The notes beneath the pieces are model-generated. The model worked only from the letters and a program-made list of their open reading frames with translations, searched no databases and was not told the DNA's origin. A stretch of DNA of 12,270 bases from Actinomycetes bacterium (lineage in GTDB: Bacteria; Actinomycetota; Actinomycetes; Mycobacteriales; Micromonosporaceae): contig JAEYGD010000294.1 in the NCBI GenBank assembly GCA_023402505.1, positions 1 through 12,270 of the forward strand, written 5' to 3'. Shown here one piece after another: positions 1-7,473 of the stretch (position 1 is its first letter; every line of letters begins with the position of its first letter). The position numbers and the translations under genes are program-made.

Positions 1-714
1 GCCGAACAGGTTGTCGGTGACCACCACGTCGTACCGCTGGGGCTGGGTCACCAGGAACATCGCGGCGGCGTCGACGTGCTGGTACTCCGTCGTCACGTCC
101 GGGTGCTCGGCGGCGACCGCCTCGAAGGCACGTGCCCACAGGGAACCCGCGTGGGTGAGGACGTTGGTCTTGTGCACGAGCGTGACCTTGCGCCGCTCGC
201 GCCGCCGCGCCCGGGCGAACGCGTCCCGGATCACCCGCTCGACGCCGTGCCGGGTGTTCAGGCTCTCCTCGGTGGCGATCTCGGCGGGGGTGCCCCGGTG
301 CAGCGAGCCACCGGCGCCGGCGTACAGGCCCTCGGTGCCCTCGCGGACCACCACCAGGTCGACCTCGCCGGGCTTGACGCCACCGAGCGGGCCGGCCGTG
401 CCGGGCCAGAGCCGCGACGGGCGCAGGTTGACGTACTGGTCGAAGGCGAAGCGCAGCTTCAGCAGGAGACCCCGCTCCAGGACGCCGGGCGGGACGCTCG
501 GGTCGCCGACGGCGCCCAGCAGGATGGCGTCGTGGCCGGCCAGCTCGGCCAGGACCGAGTCGGGCAGCACCTCACCCGTACGGTGGTAGCGGGCGGCGCC
601 GAGGTCGTACTCGGTGGCCGCCACACCGGGGAGCACCGCGTCGACGACCTTGCGGGCCTGCGCGACCACCTCGGGGCCGATCCCGTCCCCGGCCACCACC
701 GCGATCCGTGCCAC
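1..714 (-). CDS. leuB: 3-isopropylmalate dehydrogenase LeuB, C-terminus cut by window edge
   Basis: Oxidatively decarboxylates 3-isopropylmalate with NAD+ in leucine synthesis (cytoplasm). The reading frame is open from a GTG at 714 to position 1, giving 238 residues of a family usually about 335-350 long, so roughly 100 C-terminal residues lie outside. Visible family marks: N-terminal [14 protein letters not shown]; Arg88 and Arg98 in [13 protein letters not shown]; Arg124 in [13 protein letters not shown] with the expected catalytic Tyr131; catalytic Lys182 in VHKTNVL; metal-ligand Asp215 in VDAAAMFLV; and VTDNLFG at the edge. The GTG start is supported by AAGGAG five bases upstream and by the protein beginning directly at the first Rossmann-like strand. 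An in-frame ATG at 831 would add 39 residues with no family resemblance and is rejected. Family assignment is secure; LeuB rather than tartrate or homoisocitrate dehydrogenase is supported by the ilv/serA neighbourhood. Confidence 0.95.
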   Translation of the reverse strand, partial: MARIAVVAGDGIGPEVVAQARKVVDAVLPGVAATEYDLGAARYHRTGEVLPDSVLAELAGHDAILLGAVGDPSVPPGVLERGLLLKLRFAFDQYVNLRPSRLWPGTAGPLGGVKPGEVDLVVVREGTEGLYAGAGGSLHRGTPAEIATEESLNTRHGVERVIRDAFARARRRERRKVTLVHKTNVLTHAGSLWARAFEAVAAEHPDVTTEYQHVDAAAMFLVTQPQRYDVVVTDNLFG

Positions 715-935
715 GTCCGCTCCTTCGCCTCGCCGTAGGCTCCGACGGTACGCCGCCGTCCCGCAGCCCGGTACGAATCTTCCACCATCCGGGAAGCACG
801 GATGCACAGGAGGCTTCCAGGTGGCTCCCATGGTGCGGTCATCTCCGCTGCCTAGCCTGATGGTCAGCGGGTCACCCGGCTCGCGACCGGCGCCGCGAGG
901 GGGCGGGGCCGTCGACCGAGGGGGCGAGGGCAGGA
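715..935. promoter_or_regulatory. Divergent leuB/apbE intergenic region with interleaved inverted repeats
   Basis: This 221-bp gap between divergent starts must hold both promoters. A plus-strand TAGCCT at 853-858 fits an actinobacterial -10, but no convincing -35 lies 16-18 bp upstream. Two 6-bp inverted repeats interleave: CATCCG (786-791) with CGGATG (799-804), and GGAAGC (792-797) with GCTTCC (813-818). With no loop between the abutting arms they cannot form a pseudoknot and would be alternative hairpins in the leuB leader RNA. A further dyad, CTCGCG/CGCGAG, spans 880-899. No leader peptide with Leu codons and an early stop was seen. Confidence 0.4.
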
Positions 936-1778
936 ATGCGGATCGACGAGCAGCCACGGACCCGCTGGATCGACCCGTCGCACTTCCAGCCCCACTCCCG
1001 CCCCGACCTGCGCCTCGGCGCGCGCCACCACCGCACCGACCGGATCGGCGCGGCCACCGGTGACCGGGTCGCCGTCCACCACACCGTCCGCACCGCCACC
1101 GGCGACTACTCGCTGCTGTTCAACGCGCCGGAGTGGCTCGGCCGCCGGGGCATCGGGGAGGCGCTGCGCGACGCGGTGGCGGAACTGCGCGCGATCGACC
1201 TGACCTACGGTCCGGCCCGACCGGAGAGCCTGGTCTCCCGGCTGCGCCGCGGTGAGATCAGCCCCGAGTCGTACCCGCCGCTGGCCGACCTGGTGGACCG
1301 CTGCGCCGCGATGCGGGCGGCGACCGACGGCTGGTTCGACGCGTGGGCCGTGCCCGGCGGCTTGGGCCCGGGCGGCCTGCTCGGTGGCTGGGCGGTGGAA
1401 CGGGCCGCCGCCCGGTTGCGCGCCGCGGGCATCCACGACTACGCCGTGCTCACCGGCGCCGACCTCGCCGTACGCGGCTACGCGGCGCACGGCGGCCCGT
1501 GGCGGGTGGCCGTGCACCACCCGACCGACCGGCGGCGGGCGCCCCTGGTGCTGGAGATGACGGCGGGCGCGGTCGGCACGTCCGGGGTGACCGGGCGGCG
1601 GGGGCACGTGGTGGACCCGCACACCGGGGAGCCGGCCGACCGGTTCACCGCGGCGACGGTCATCGGGCCGGACCTGGCCGTCGCGGACGCCTACGCCACC
1701 GCGCTCTACGCCGCCGGCCCGGCCGGGCTGGCCTGGTTCCGTGGCGGCTCCGACTACCGCCCGCTCCTCGCCCGCTGA
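936..1778 (+). CDS. Divergent ApbE-superfamily protein (putative FAD:protein FMN transferase)
   Basis: The 280-residue protein shows the ApbE fold signature: [19 protein letters not shown] (about 99-117) where the family has a Ser-Glu-Leu/Arg-Leu-Asn segment; TDGWFDAW (130-137); [12 protein letters not shown] (150-161); GADLAVRG (174-181); PWRVAVHHP (188-196); TSG (215-217); GHVVDPHTG (223-231); and a C-terminal DAYATAL (251-257) matching the metal-binding Asp and Thr. ApbE enzymes attach FMN to Thr/Ser of target flavoproteins. Departures: the usual KG before the W/Y-A-V-D motif is GG (150-151), so the conserved Lys is absent; Asp is Glu155; and there is no signal peptide or lipobox, so it should be cytosolic. 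No FMN-binding target protein is nearby. The ATG at 936 follows GAGGG and AGGA. Superfamily is fairly sure; transferase activity is uncertain. Confidence 0.8.
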   Translation: MRIDEQPRTRWIDPSHFQPHSRPDLRLGARHHRTDRIGAATGDRVAVHHTVRTATGDYSLLFNAPEWLGRRGIGEALRDAVAELRAIDLTYGPARPESLVSRLRRGEISPESYPPLADLVDRCAAMRAATDGWFDAWAVPGGLGPGGLLGGWAVERAAARLRAAGIHDYAVLTGADLAVRGYAAHGGPWRVAVHHPTDRRRAPLVLEMTAGAVGTSGVTGRRGHVVDPHTGEPADRFTAATVIGPDLAVADAYATALYAAGPAGLAWFRGGSDYRPLLAR

Positions 1779-1844
1779 GGGTCACGGCGCGCAGCGGCGT
1801 CACCGGCGAGCGGAGCGTCGCAGCCCCCGACCGGCGATCGGCCC

Positions 1845-1868
1845 CCACGGTCTCGGCAACGACCGTGG
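1845..1868 (+). terminator. Candidate hairpin terminator downstream of apbE
   Basis: CCACGGTC (1845-1852) and GACCGTGG (1861-1868) form a perfect 8-bp stem with an 8-nt loop, 66 nt after the apbE stop codon. There is no T-run, as is common for actinobacterial hairpin terminators, so the role is inferred from position only. Confidence 0.45.
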
Positions 1869-2005
1869 AGGCCGGTCAGCGACGAGTGCGCGTGGCTCGC
1901 GCAATCGAGGGGTGCGGGCCGGTCGGGCCGGGACGTCGGCACCGCCACCCGAAGACGGGCCCACCTCACGGACTCGGCCAGCGACCGCACCGGTACGCTA
2001 GCGAA

Positions 2006-2024
2006 TCGACGCAACTCGACGCAA
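2006..2024. repeat. Two tandem 9-bp repeats, 10-bp period
   Basis: TCGACGCAA occurs at 2006-2014 and again at 2016-2024, separated by one C. The 10-bp spacing puts both copies on the same helix face. They directly abut the 2025-2045 hairpin. Function unknown; they could be a direct-repeat protein site or chance. Confidence 0.4.
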
Positions 2025-2045
2025 GAGTCTCCACTGGGGAGACTC
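2025..2045. repeat. Perfect 8-bp inverted repeat upstream of small-protein promoter
   Basis: GAGTCTCC (2025-2032) and GGAGACTC (2038-2045) are perfect reverse complements around a 5-nt ACTGG spacer. No T-run follows. It lies 37 bp upstream of the proposed -35 of the gene at 2118, so it could be an upstream operator or the end of apbE read-through transcripts. Confidence 0.45.
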
Positions 2046-2081
2046 CCGACACCGGCGCGGCTGGCCTGCGGCAAGGCGGTT

Positions 2082-2118
2082 TCGACACCGTGAACGGCGG
2101 ATGGCACGCTGTCCGCCG
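2082..2118 (+). promoter_or_regulatory. Leaderless promoter of the small-protein gene, with dyad across the -10
   Basis: TCGACA (2082-2087, five of six bases of TTGACA), a 17-bp spacer, CACGCT (2105-2110, with A at position 2 and T at position 6) and then seven bases lead exactly to the GTG at 2118. The transcript would therefore begin at or next to the start codon, which explains the missing Shine-Dalgarno sequence. GGCGGA (2096-2101) and TCCGCC (2112-2117) form a 6-bp inverted repeat that brackets the -10, so a bound repressor would block polymerase. Promoter is inferred from pattern; the dyad is directly visible. Confidence 0.5.
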
Positions 2119-2474
2119 TGAGTTTCGATCTGAGCGTGTGGGCCCTGGCCGACGGGGCGACGCCCGAGGACGTGCGAACAGCGGTGCGGCGGTGCCGGGA
2201 GGGGCACCACGCCGACCGCCACCCGGACCCCCGGGTCGTCGGGTTCTACCAGGCGATCACCGCCGCGTACCCGGACCGGCCGGCGGGGGCGGACACGCCC
2301 TGGGCGGTGGTGCCGCTGCACGCGGCCGGCGATCACGTCGAGCTGAACCTGCACGTCACCTGCGAGGACCAGGTGTTGCTGGACATCGAGCGGCTGGCCG
2401 GCGAACACGGGCTGATGCTGTTCGACGCCCAGGACGGGTCGGTCTACCCGCCGCCCGCCCGCGTCACCACCTGA
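2118..2474 (+). CDS. Small uncharacterised protein (MSFDLSVW-type)
   Basis: A 118-residue protein I cannot assign a function. It opens with SFDLSVWAL, has a central DPRVVGFYQAITAAYPDRP (37-55) and PWAVVPLHAAGDHVELNL (61-78), then a helical ERLAGEHGL (91-99) and a terminal LFDAQDGSVYPP (101-112). This pattern (start in SFDLAVW, middle ending in a Trp-containing strand, end in a phe-asp-pro/ala-glx strand before a Y/V-P-P tail) resembles a recurring family of small actinobacterial proteins of unknown role, from memory and unverified. It has no signal peptide, membrane segment or catalytic motif. The GTG at 2118 is chosen because the family-like N-terminus starts there and the promoter points to it as a leaderless start. 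It converges with serA on a shared terminator. Confidence 0.75.
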   Translation: MSFDLSVWALADGATPEDVRTAVRRCREGHHADRHPDPRVVGFYQAITAAYPDRPAGADTPWAVVPLHAAGDHVELNLHVTCEDQVLLDIERLAGEHGLMLFDAQDGSVYPPPARVTT

Positions 2475-2493
2475 CGCCTCGCGTACCGACGAA

Positions 2494-2519
2494 GGGGCCC
2501 GGCGGATCCGCCGGGCCCC
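2494..2519. terminator. Bidirectional palindromic terminator between small-protein gene and serA
   Basis: Positions 2494-2506 and 2507-2519 are perfect reverse complements (13 bp each side, outer GGGG...CCCC, centre GGATCC). The palindrome begins 19 bp after the plus-strand stop and ends 18 bp before the minus-strand serA stop, so it can terminate both transcripts. No strong T-run flanks it. Confidence 0.85.
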
Positions 2520-2537
2520 CCGCTGTCGTGCGTACGG

Positions 2538-4136
2538 TCACTCGTCGCGCAGGTCCGCGGCGCTGGCCGAGGTCGCGCCGATCGAGTCGGCGGCCGAGGT
2601 CAGCAGGTCGGCGCCGAGCGCCTGGTCGACGGTGAGCGTCATCAGCGTCTCACCGCCGGCCTCCCGCCGGGCCACCTGCATCGCGGCGATGTTGATGCCG
2701 GCCTCGCCGAGCAGCGTGCCGACGGTGCCGACGACGCCGGGCCGGTCGGCGTAGCGGAGGAAGACGAGGATGCCCTCCGCGCCGATCTCCACGTCGAAGC
2801 CGTCCACCTCGGTCAGCTTGATGACGTCCCGGGCGCCGGCGCTGGCGACCGTGCCGGACACGCTGACCGTGCGGCCGTCGGGCAGGGCGCCGCGGATGGT
2901 GACCAGCACCGGGTGGTCGACCGTCTCCGGCTGCGTGACGAGCGACACCTCGACGCCACGCTCGGCCGCGAGGTGGGGGGCGTTGACGTAGGTGACCTGC
3001 TCCTCGACCACCGAGCTGAACAGGCCCTTCGTCGCCGCGAGCTTGACCACCGAGACGTCGTGGCTGACGATCTCGCCGCGCACCTCGACCGTGACGCTGG
3101 CGGCGACACCGCCGGCGACGGCGGTGAAGGCCCGCCCCAGCTTCTCGGCCAGCGGCAGCAGCGGCCGGACGTCCTCCGCGACCACACCGCCCGCCTGCAC
3201 GTTGACCGCGTCCGGCACGAACTCGCCCTGGAGTGCCAGCTTCACGCTGCGGGCGACGGCCAGGCCGGCCTTGTCCTGCGCCTCGTGGGTGGACGCGCCC
3301 AGGTGCGGCGTGGCCACCACGTTGTCGAACGCGAACAGCGGCGACGACGTGCAGGGCTCCTTGGCGTACACGTCGACGCCGGCGCCGGCGACCCGACCCT
3401 CGGCGATCGCGTCCGCGAGGGCCTGCTCGTCGACGAGACCGCCCCGGGCGGCGTTGACGATCCGCACGCCGGGCTTGACGATCGCCAGCTCCTTCTCACC
3501 GATCAGACCCACCGTCTCCGGCGTCTTCGGCAGGTGGATCGAGATGAAGTCGCTCTCCCGCAGCAGCTCCTCCAGGCCGACGAGGCGGACGCCGAGCTGC
3601 GCCGCCCGGGCCGGCTGGATGTACGGGTCGTACGCAATGAGCCGGGTGCCGAACGCGGCGATCCGCTGCGCGAACAGCACGCCGATGCGACCGAGGCCGA
3701 CCACGCCGACGGTCTTGCCCTGGATCTCCACGCCGGTGTACTTGGACCGCTTCCACTCCCCCGCCTTGAGGGCGGTGCTGGCGCTGGCCGTGTTGCGCGC
3801 GACAGCGAGCAGCAACGCGACGGCCTGCTCGGCCGCCGAGACGATGTTGGAGGTGGGGGCGTTGACGACCATGACGCCCCGCGCGGTGGCGGCCGGCACC
3901 TCGACGTTGTCCAGGCCGACGCCCGCCCGGGCGACGACCTTCAGGCGCGGCGCGGCGGCGATGGCCTCGGAGTCGATCTGCGTCGCACTGCGCACGATGA
4001 CGGCGTCGGCCTCGGAGAGCGCCGAGAGCAGGGCCGGTCGGTCGGTGCCGTCCACGTGCCGGACGTCGAAGTCGTGGGCGAGCACCTCGATGGCGGCGGG
4101 GGCGAGTTCTTCGGCGATCAGTACGACAGGATTCAT
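2538..4136 (-). CDS. serA: D-3-phosphoglycerate dehydrogenase (ASB/ACT-domain type)
   Basis: Oxidises 3-phosphoglycerate to 3-phosphohydroxypyruvate with NAD+, the first step of serine synthesis. The 532-residue length fits the long type with substrate-binding (1-95 and about 285-315), NAD-binding (about 96-284), intervening ASB (about 318-450) and C-terminal ACT (about 455-527) domains. Seen: NAD fingerprint VGLGRIG with G147, G149 and G152; catalytic Arg231 (NAARGG), Glu260 (AKEP) and His278 (PHLGAS); ACT signature RYADRPGVVGTVGTLLGEAG. The ACT domain is where serine inhibits in relatives. The open frame extends to 4187, but the ATG at 4136 (MNPVVLIAEEL) is chosen: it matches the family N-terminus and follows AGAGGA, while the extra 17 residues are Pro/Ala filler. 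A possible minus-strand -10, TACGAT at 4251-4246, has only a weak -35. Confidence 0.97.
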   Translation of the reverse strand: MNPVVLIAEELAPAAIEVLAHDFDVRHVDGTDRPALLSALSEADAVIVRSATQIDSEAIAAAPRLKVVARAGVGLDNVEVPAATARGVMVVNAPTSNIVSAAEQAVALLLAVARNTASASTALKAGEWKRSKYTGVEIQGKTVGVVGLGRIGVLFAQRIAAFGTRLIAYDPYIQPARAAQLGVRLVGLEELLRESDFISIHLPKTPETVGLIGEKELAIVKPGVRIVNAARGGLVDEQALADAIAEGRVAGAGVDVYAKEPCTSSPLFAFDNVVATPHLGASTHEAQDKAGLAVARSVKLALQGEFVPDAVNVQAGGVVAEDVRPLLPLAEKLGRAFTAVAGGVAASVTVEVRGEIVSHDVSVVKLAATKGLFSSVVEEQVTYVNAPHLAAERGVEVSLVTQPETVDHPVLVTIRGALPDGRTVSVSGTVASAGARDVIKLTEVDGFDVEIGAEGILVFLRYADRPGVVGTVGTLLGEAGINIAAMQVARREAGGETLMTLTVDQALGADLLTSAADSIGATSASAADLRDE

Positions 4137-4322
4137 CGGTCCTCTAGGTGTCGTCAGAGCGGTCGGCCGGGCGGCGGGGGGCGGCACTGCGCCCCGCCCA
4201 GGTCCGGGCCATGGCCGTCAGGTGCCGGCTACGCACCTACCCGCGATCGTAGGGGGCGGGCCCGCCGGCATGTCGCGGACCGTGGGGTGAGTGCCCTCAC
4301 AAACGGCGCATGACGTGCGGAT

Positions 4323-4334
4323 GAACGATCGTTC
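4323..4334. promoter_or_regulatory. Perfect 12-bp palindrome, candidate operator between serA and TPR gene
   Basis: GAACGATCGTTC is a perfect palindrome in the 263-bp divergent gap between serA and the TPR gene. It lies 66 bp before the TPR start and about 36 bp before a TACAAC hexamer (4370-4375) that could serve as that gene's -10. Its form is that of a homodimeric repressor site, such as those of TetR-family proteins. No regulator gene is in the window. Confidence 0.4.
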
Positions 4335-4399
4335 GGCCAACACCTCTGGCGCTTCTTGCCCCGCCTCGCTACAACGAGAGTTCCGCCGGAAGGAGATCC

Positions 4400-6079
4400 G
4401 TGCCGCCCACCATCCGCATCGCCCTGCTCCGGCCTCTTGCCCGCCGGGACGTCCGTCGGTTCGGGCCGGCGCTCGCCGGCGCGCTGATCACTCGGGCCGA
4501 GCGGATGGGCGTCCGGGAGTCGTCGCCGCGCCGCGCCGCGCTGGCCGATGAGGCGGAGGCGCTGTGCCGCAAGCTGGACCGCGAACGGCCGGGACGGCAC
4601 CAGGTCCTGCTCGCCCGGGCCCTGGTCGCGCAGGCCGCAGTCCCCGGCGGCCAGCCCGTGGCCACGAAGGCCGCCAAGGTTGCAGAGGCCATCGGCTACG
4701 TCGAGGACATCGACGACCGGGCCGCCCAAGCGGTGCTGGCCGCGGCGCAGGGGCTGCTGGCGGCGCTGCACTATTCCACGGGTGCGACGCGAAACTCCCT
4801 GTCGACCGCGCTTCAGGCGCAAACGACGTGGCGGCGCTGCGTGCCTCGGAACGCGTACGAGCGGATGGGGCTGACGCGGACGCTGGGTGTGATCGGGGAC
4901 TGCCAGGCGTCGCTGGGGCGCGCCGAGGAGGCGCTCGCGGCGAGGCAGAAGGGGATGGCGCTCTACCGGGCGCTGTCGCCGTGGTCGCGGGGCTTGTGGG
5001 TCTGGACGGGGCAGTCGCTTGCGCTCGGCCTTGCGGAGTCCCTGCTGGCGGCCGGTCAGGCGGCGGCGGCCATCGCCCTGACGGACGAGGTTCGAGGCGA
5101 GCTGGTGATCCTGCTGCGGACCCGGGTGAGGTCCCGGCTGGCCAGGGGCCACCTCGCGCGCTTGGAGACCATCGTGTCCCGGGCTCAGTGCGACCTCGGT
5201 CGGGCTGACGCGGCCCGGCGGGCGGCCGAAATCGCCGTCGACCACTGGCGAGCGGTGGTCGCGGCGCACGGGGAGGCGCACCGGGCCGGGCTGGGCCAGG
5301 CGCTGTGCGCCCTCGGCGCGGCGTTGCGCCGGCAGGACCGACCGGCAGAGGCAGCGGTGCCGTTCGCCGAGGCGATCCGGATCTCGAGAGGCATCGATGA
5401 CGACACCCTGGCGGTGGCACTTCTCGGCCTCGCGGCGCTGCGGTTGGCGGAGCAGGACTTCGCTGGTGCCGGCTGCCTGCTGGCAGAGGCCGTCGCTGTC
5501 TGCCGTCAGCAAGTGGCGCGGTCGCCGGAGTCCTGGTCACCGCGACTGGTCCAGTGCCTTTCCCTGATCTGCGGTAGCGCGGCGTTCGATGCGTCAGATC
5601 TGGACGAGGGACGGGTGACCGAGGCGCTGGCGGCCGGGCGGGAGGCGGTCGTCCGGGCCCGGCAACTCGCCGCGGAAGAGCCCGCGTACCGAACGCTCCA
5701 CGCCGCCTGCCTGTTTGGCCTCGAACGTCTGGTCAACCGGACCGGAGACCCGGCGGAGTCGAGCGAACTGCTCCGCGAGTGCGTGGCCATCCGCCGTGAG
5801 CTGTTCCGCGCCGAGCCGGCACGCCACCGGGCCGACCTGGCGGAGGCGCTCGGCAATCTGGGCAATCGGCTGCACGTGCTCGGCCGCATGGACGGTGCCG
5901 AGGACGCCCACCGTGAGTGCGTCGAGGTGCTACGCGGCGGCGGGGAGGTCGACCGGCAGGCGCTCCCGACCGCCCTACGCAACCTGGCGCGGACCCTGGC
6001 CCGGTCCGGCCGGCCCGGGGACGCGGAAAGGCTCGCGCTGGAGGCGGAAAAGCTCGAACTTCCATCCACTGGGCGCTGA
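4400..6079 (+). CDS. All-helical tetratricopeptide-repeat-type protein
   Basis: The 559-residue protein is a series of helix pairs with TPR-like spacing (small residues at packing positions, A-E-A/E-A-L-A turns). Units I can place roughly: 155-188, 206-238, 251-284, 297-330, 337-370, 438-470, 478-511 and 521-554, with GNLGNRLHVLGRMDGAEDAH (485-504) the clearest. There is no catalytic domain, signal peptide, membrane helix, or DNA-binding or CHAT/NB-ARC domain, so this is a bare scaffold, presumably cytosolic and protein-binding. Such repeats are common in actinobacterial signalling and effector proteins, but usually fused to another domain. The GTG at 4400 has AAGGAG four bases upstream. It sits alone on the plus strand between serA and ilvC. 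Partner and function unknown. Confidence 0.85.
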   Translation: MPPTIRIALLRPLARRDVRRFGPALAGALITRAERMGVRESSPRRAALADEAEALCRKLDRERPGRHQVLLARALVAQAAVPGGQPVATKAAKVAEAIGYVEDIDDRAAQAVLAAAQGLLAALHYSTGATRNSLSTALQAQTTWRRCVPRNAYERMGLTRTLGVIGDCQASLGRAEEALAARQKGMALYRALSPWSRGLWVWTGQSLALGLAESLLAAGQAAAAIALTDEVRGELVILLRTRVRSRLARGHLARLETIVSRAQCDLGRADAARRAAEIAVDHWRAVVAAHGEAHRAGLGQALCALGAALRRQDRPAEAAVPFAEAIRISRGIDDDTLAVALLGLAALRLAEQDFAGAGCLLAEAVAVCRQQVARSPESWSPRLVQCLSLICGSAAFDASDLDEGRVTEALAAGREAVVRARQLAAEEPAYRTLHAACLFGLERLVNRTGDPAESSELLRECVAIRRELFRAEPARHRADLAEALGNLGNRLHVLGRMDGAEDAHRECVEVLRGGGEVDRQALPTALRNLARTLARSGRPGDAERLALEAEKLELPSTGR

Positions 6080-6083
6080 CGCT

Positions 6084-6106
6084 GCCCGTTGGCGTCCACG
6101 CCGGGC
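6084..6106 (+). terminator. Candidate terminator of the TPR gene
   Basis: GCCC (6084-6087) plus GGCG (6091-6094) pair with CGCC (6099-6102) plus GGGC (6103-6106): an 8-bp stem with a 3-nt bulge and a 4-nt loop, starting five bases after the TPR stop codon. A second small hairpin, CCGGTC/GACCGG, follows at 6119-6133. Neither has a T-run. Confidence 0.45.
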
Positions 6107-6341
6107 GCCGATGGTCATCCGGTCTCGGACCGGTTCGGCTCCGGAACTGGCCCTCGCCGGGGCCAAGTCACCGATGAGCCATATTCCTGGCAGGCATATT
6201 CATTCCGGTCAGGAATACCGCTCGTCGGCGACCGCGACCGTCCGGGGTAGCGAATCGTCTTCCAGCGCGAACGCGGTCCGCCGCTTCGCCCGGCCACGAC
6301 GTCCGCAGGACAACGCGCGGGAGACGAAGACCGAGCGGAGA
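6107..6341. other. Gap between TPR and ilvC terminators
   Basis: No supportable gene lies here; the short open frames give unlikely compositions. Most of the stretch is GC-rich, but 6180-6218 is clearly AT-richer and carries the tandem dyads listed separately. Confidence 0.5.
6183..6216. promoter_or_regulatory. Tandem imperfect 15-bp dyads (ATTCC-N5-GGAAT type)
   Basis: ATTCCTGGCAGGCAT (6183-6197) and ATTCCGGTCAGGAAT (6202-6216) match at 12 of 15 positions and lie 19 bp apart. The second is a perfect dyad in its 5-bp arms; the first is a dyad with one arm mismatch, extended by ATAT on both sides (6181-6199). An outer repeat, TATTCCTG/CAGGAATA (6182-6189, 6210-6217), joins the two. The arrangement looks like two adjacent binding sites for a dimeric regulator. 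No start codon with a good ribosome binding site follows within 200 bp on either strand. Confidence 0.45.
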
Positions 6342-6388
6342 CGCCCGCGGCCCGACCGCCGGGGAGGGAGCGCGTCGGGCCGCGGGCG
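6342..6388 (-). terminator. Strong hairpin terminator of the ilv operon
   Basis: Positions 6342-6356 and 6374-6388 are perfect reverse complements (15-bp stem, 17-nt loop; arms read CGCCCGCGGCCCGAC and its complement). It begins 18 bp after the ilvC stop in the direction of transcription. There is no T-run, but stem strength and position support termination. Confidence 0.8.
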
Positions 6389-6405
6389 CGGAGTCGTGGT
6401 CGCCG

Positions 6406-7473
<1,068 letters not shown>

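Larger units (their letters stand above)
1779..2081. other. Intergenic stretch after apbE without a supportable gene
   Basis: About 300 bp separate the apbE stop from the promoter of the next gene. Open frames crossing it give low-complexity Arg/Pro/Gly-rich translations typical of shadow frames, so I see no gene. It contains the hairpin at 1845-1868, the tandem 9-bp repeat at 2006-2024 and the hairpin at 2025-2045, each listed separately. Confidence 0.5.

Noticed and set aside
715..831. 39-residue N-terminal extension of leuB from an in-frame ATG at 831
   Set aside because: No resemblance to the family N-terminus, and the GTG at 714 has a well-placed AAGGAG.
459..842. Minus-strand ATG-started frame overlapping leuB
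   Set aside because: It is a different frame over leuB; the translation is Arg/Ser/Pro-rich and leuB fits the family residue by residue.
1999..2008. Shared 10-mer TAGCGAATCG at 1999-2008 and 6248-6257
   Set aside because: Many 10-mers are expected to recur by chance in 12 kb, and the flanks differ.
4137..4187. 17-residue extension of SerA to an upstream start at 4187
   Set aside because: Pro/Ala-rich, no ribosome binding site, and the family starts at MNPVVLIAEEL.
4287..4300. GTGAG/CTCAC 5-bp hairpin in the serA/TPR gap
   Set aside because: Too short and without context to separate from chance.
2913..4313. Long plus-strand frames antisense to serA, and similar ones opposite ilvC and ilvB
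   Set aside because: GC-skewed codons keep antisense frames open; the translations have no family features.
6115..6297. 60-codon minus-strand frame over the tandem dyads
   Set aside because: Unlikely composition, no ribosome binding site and no recognisable motif.
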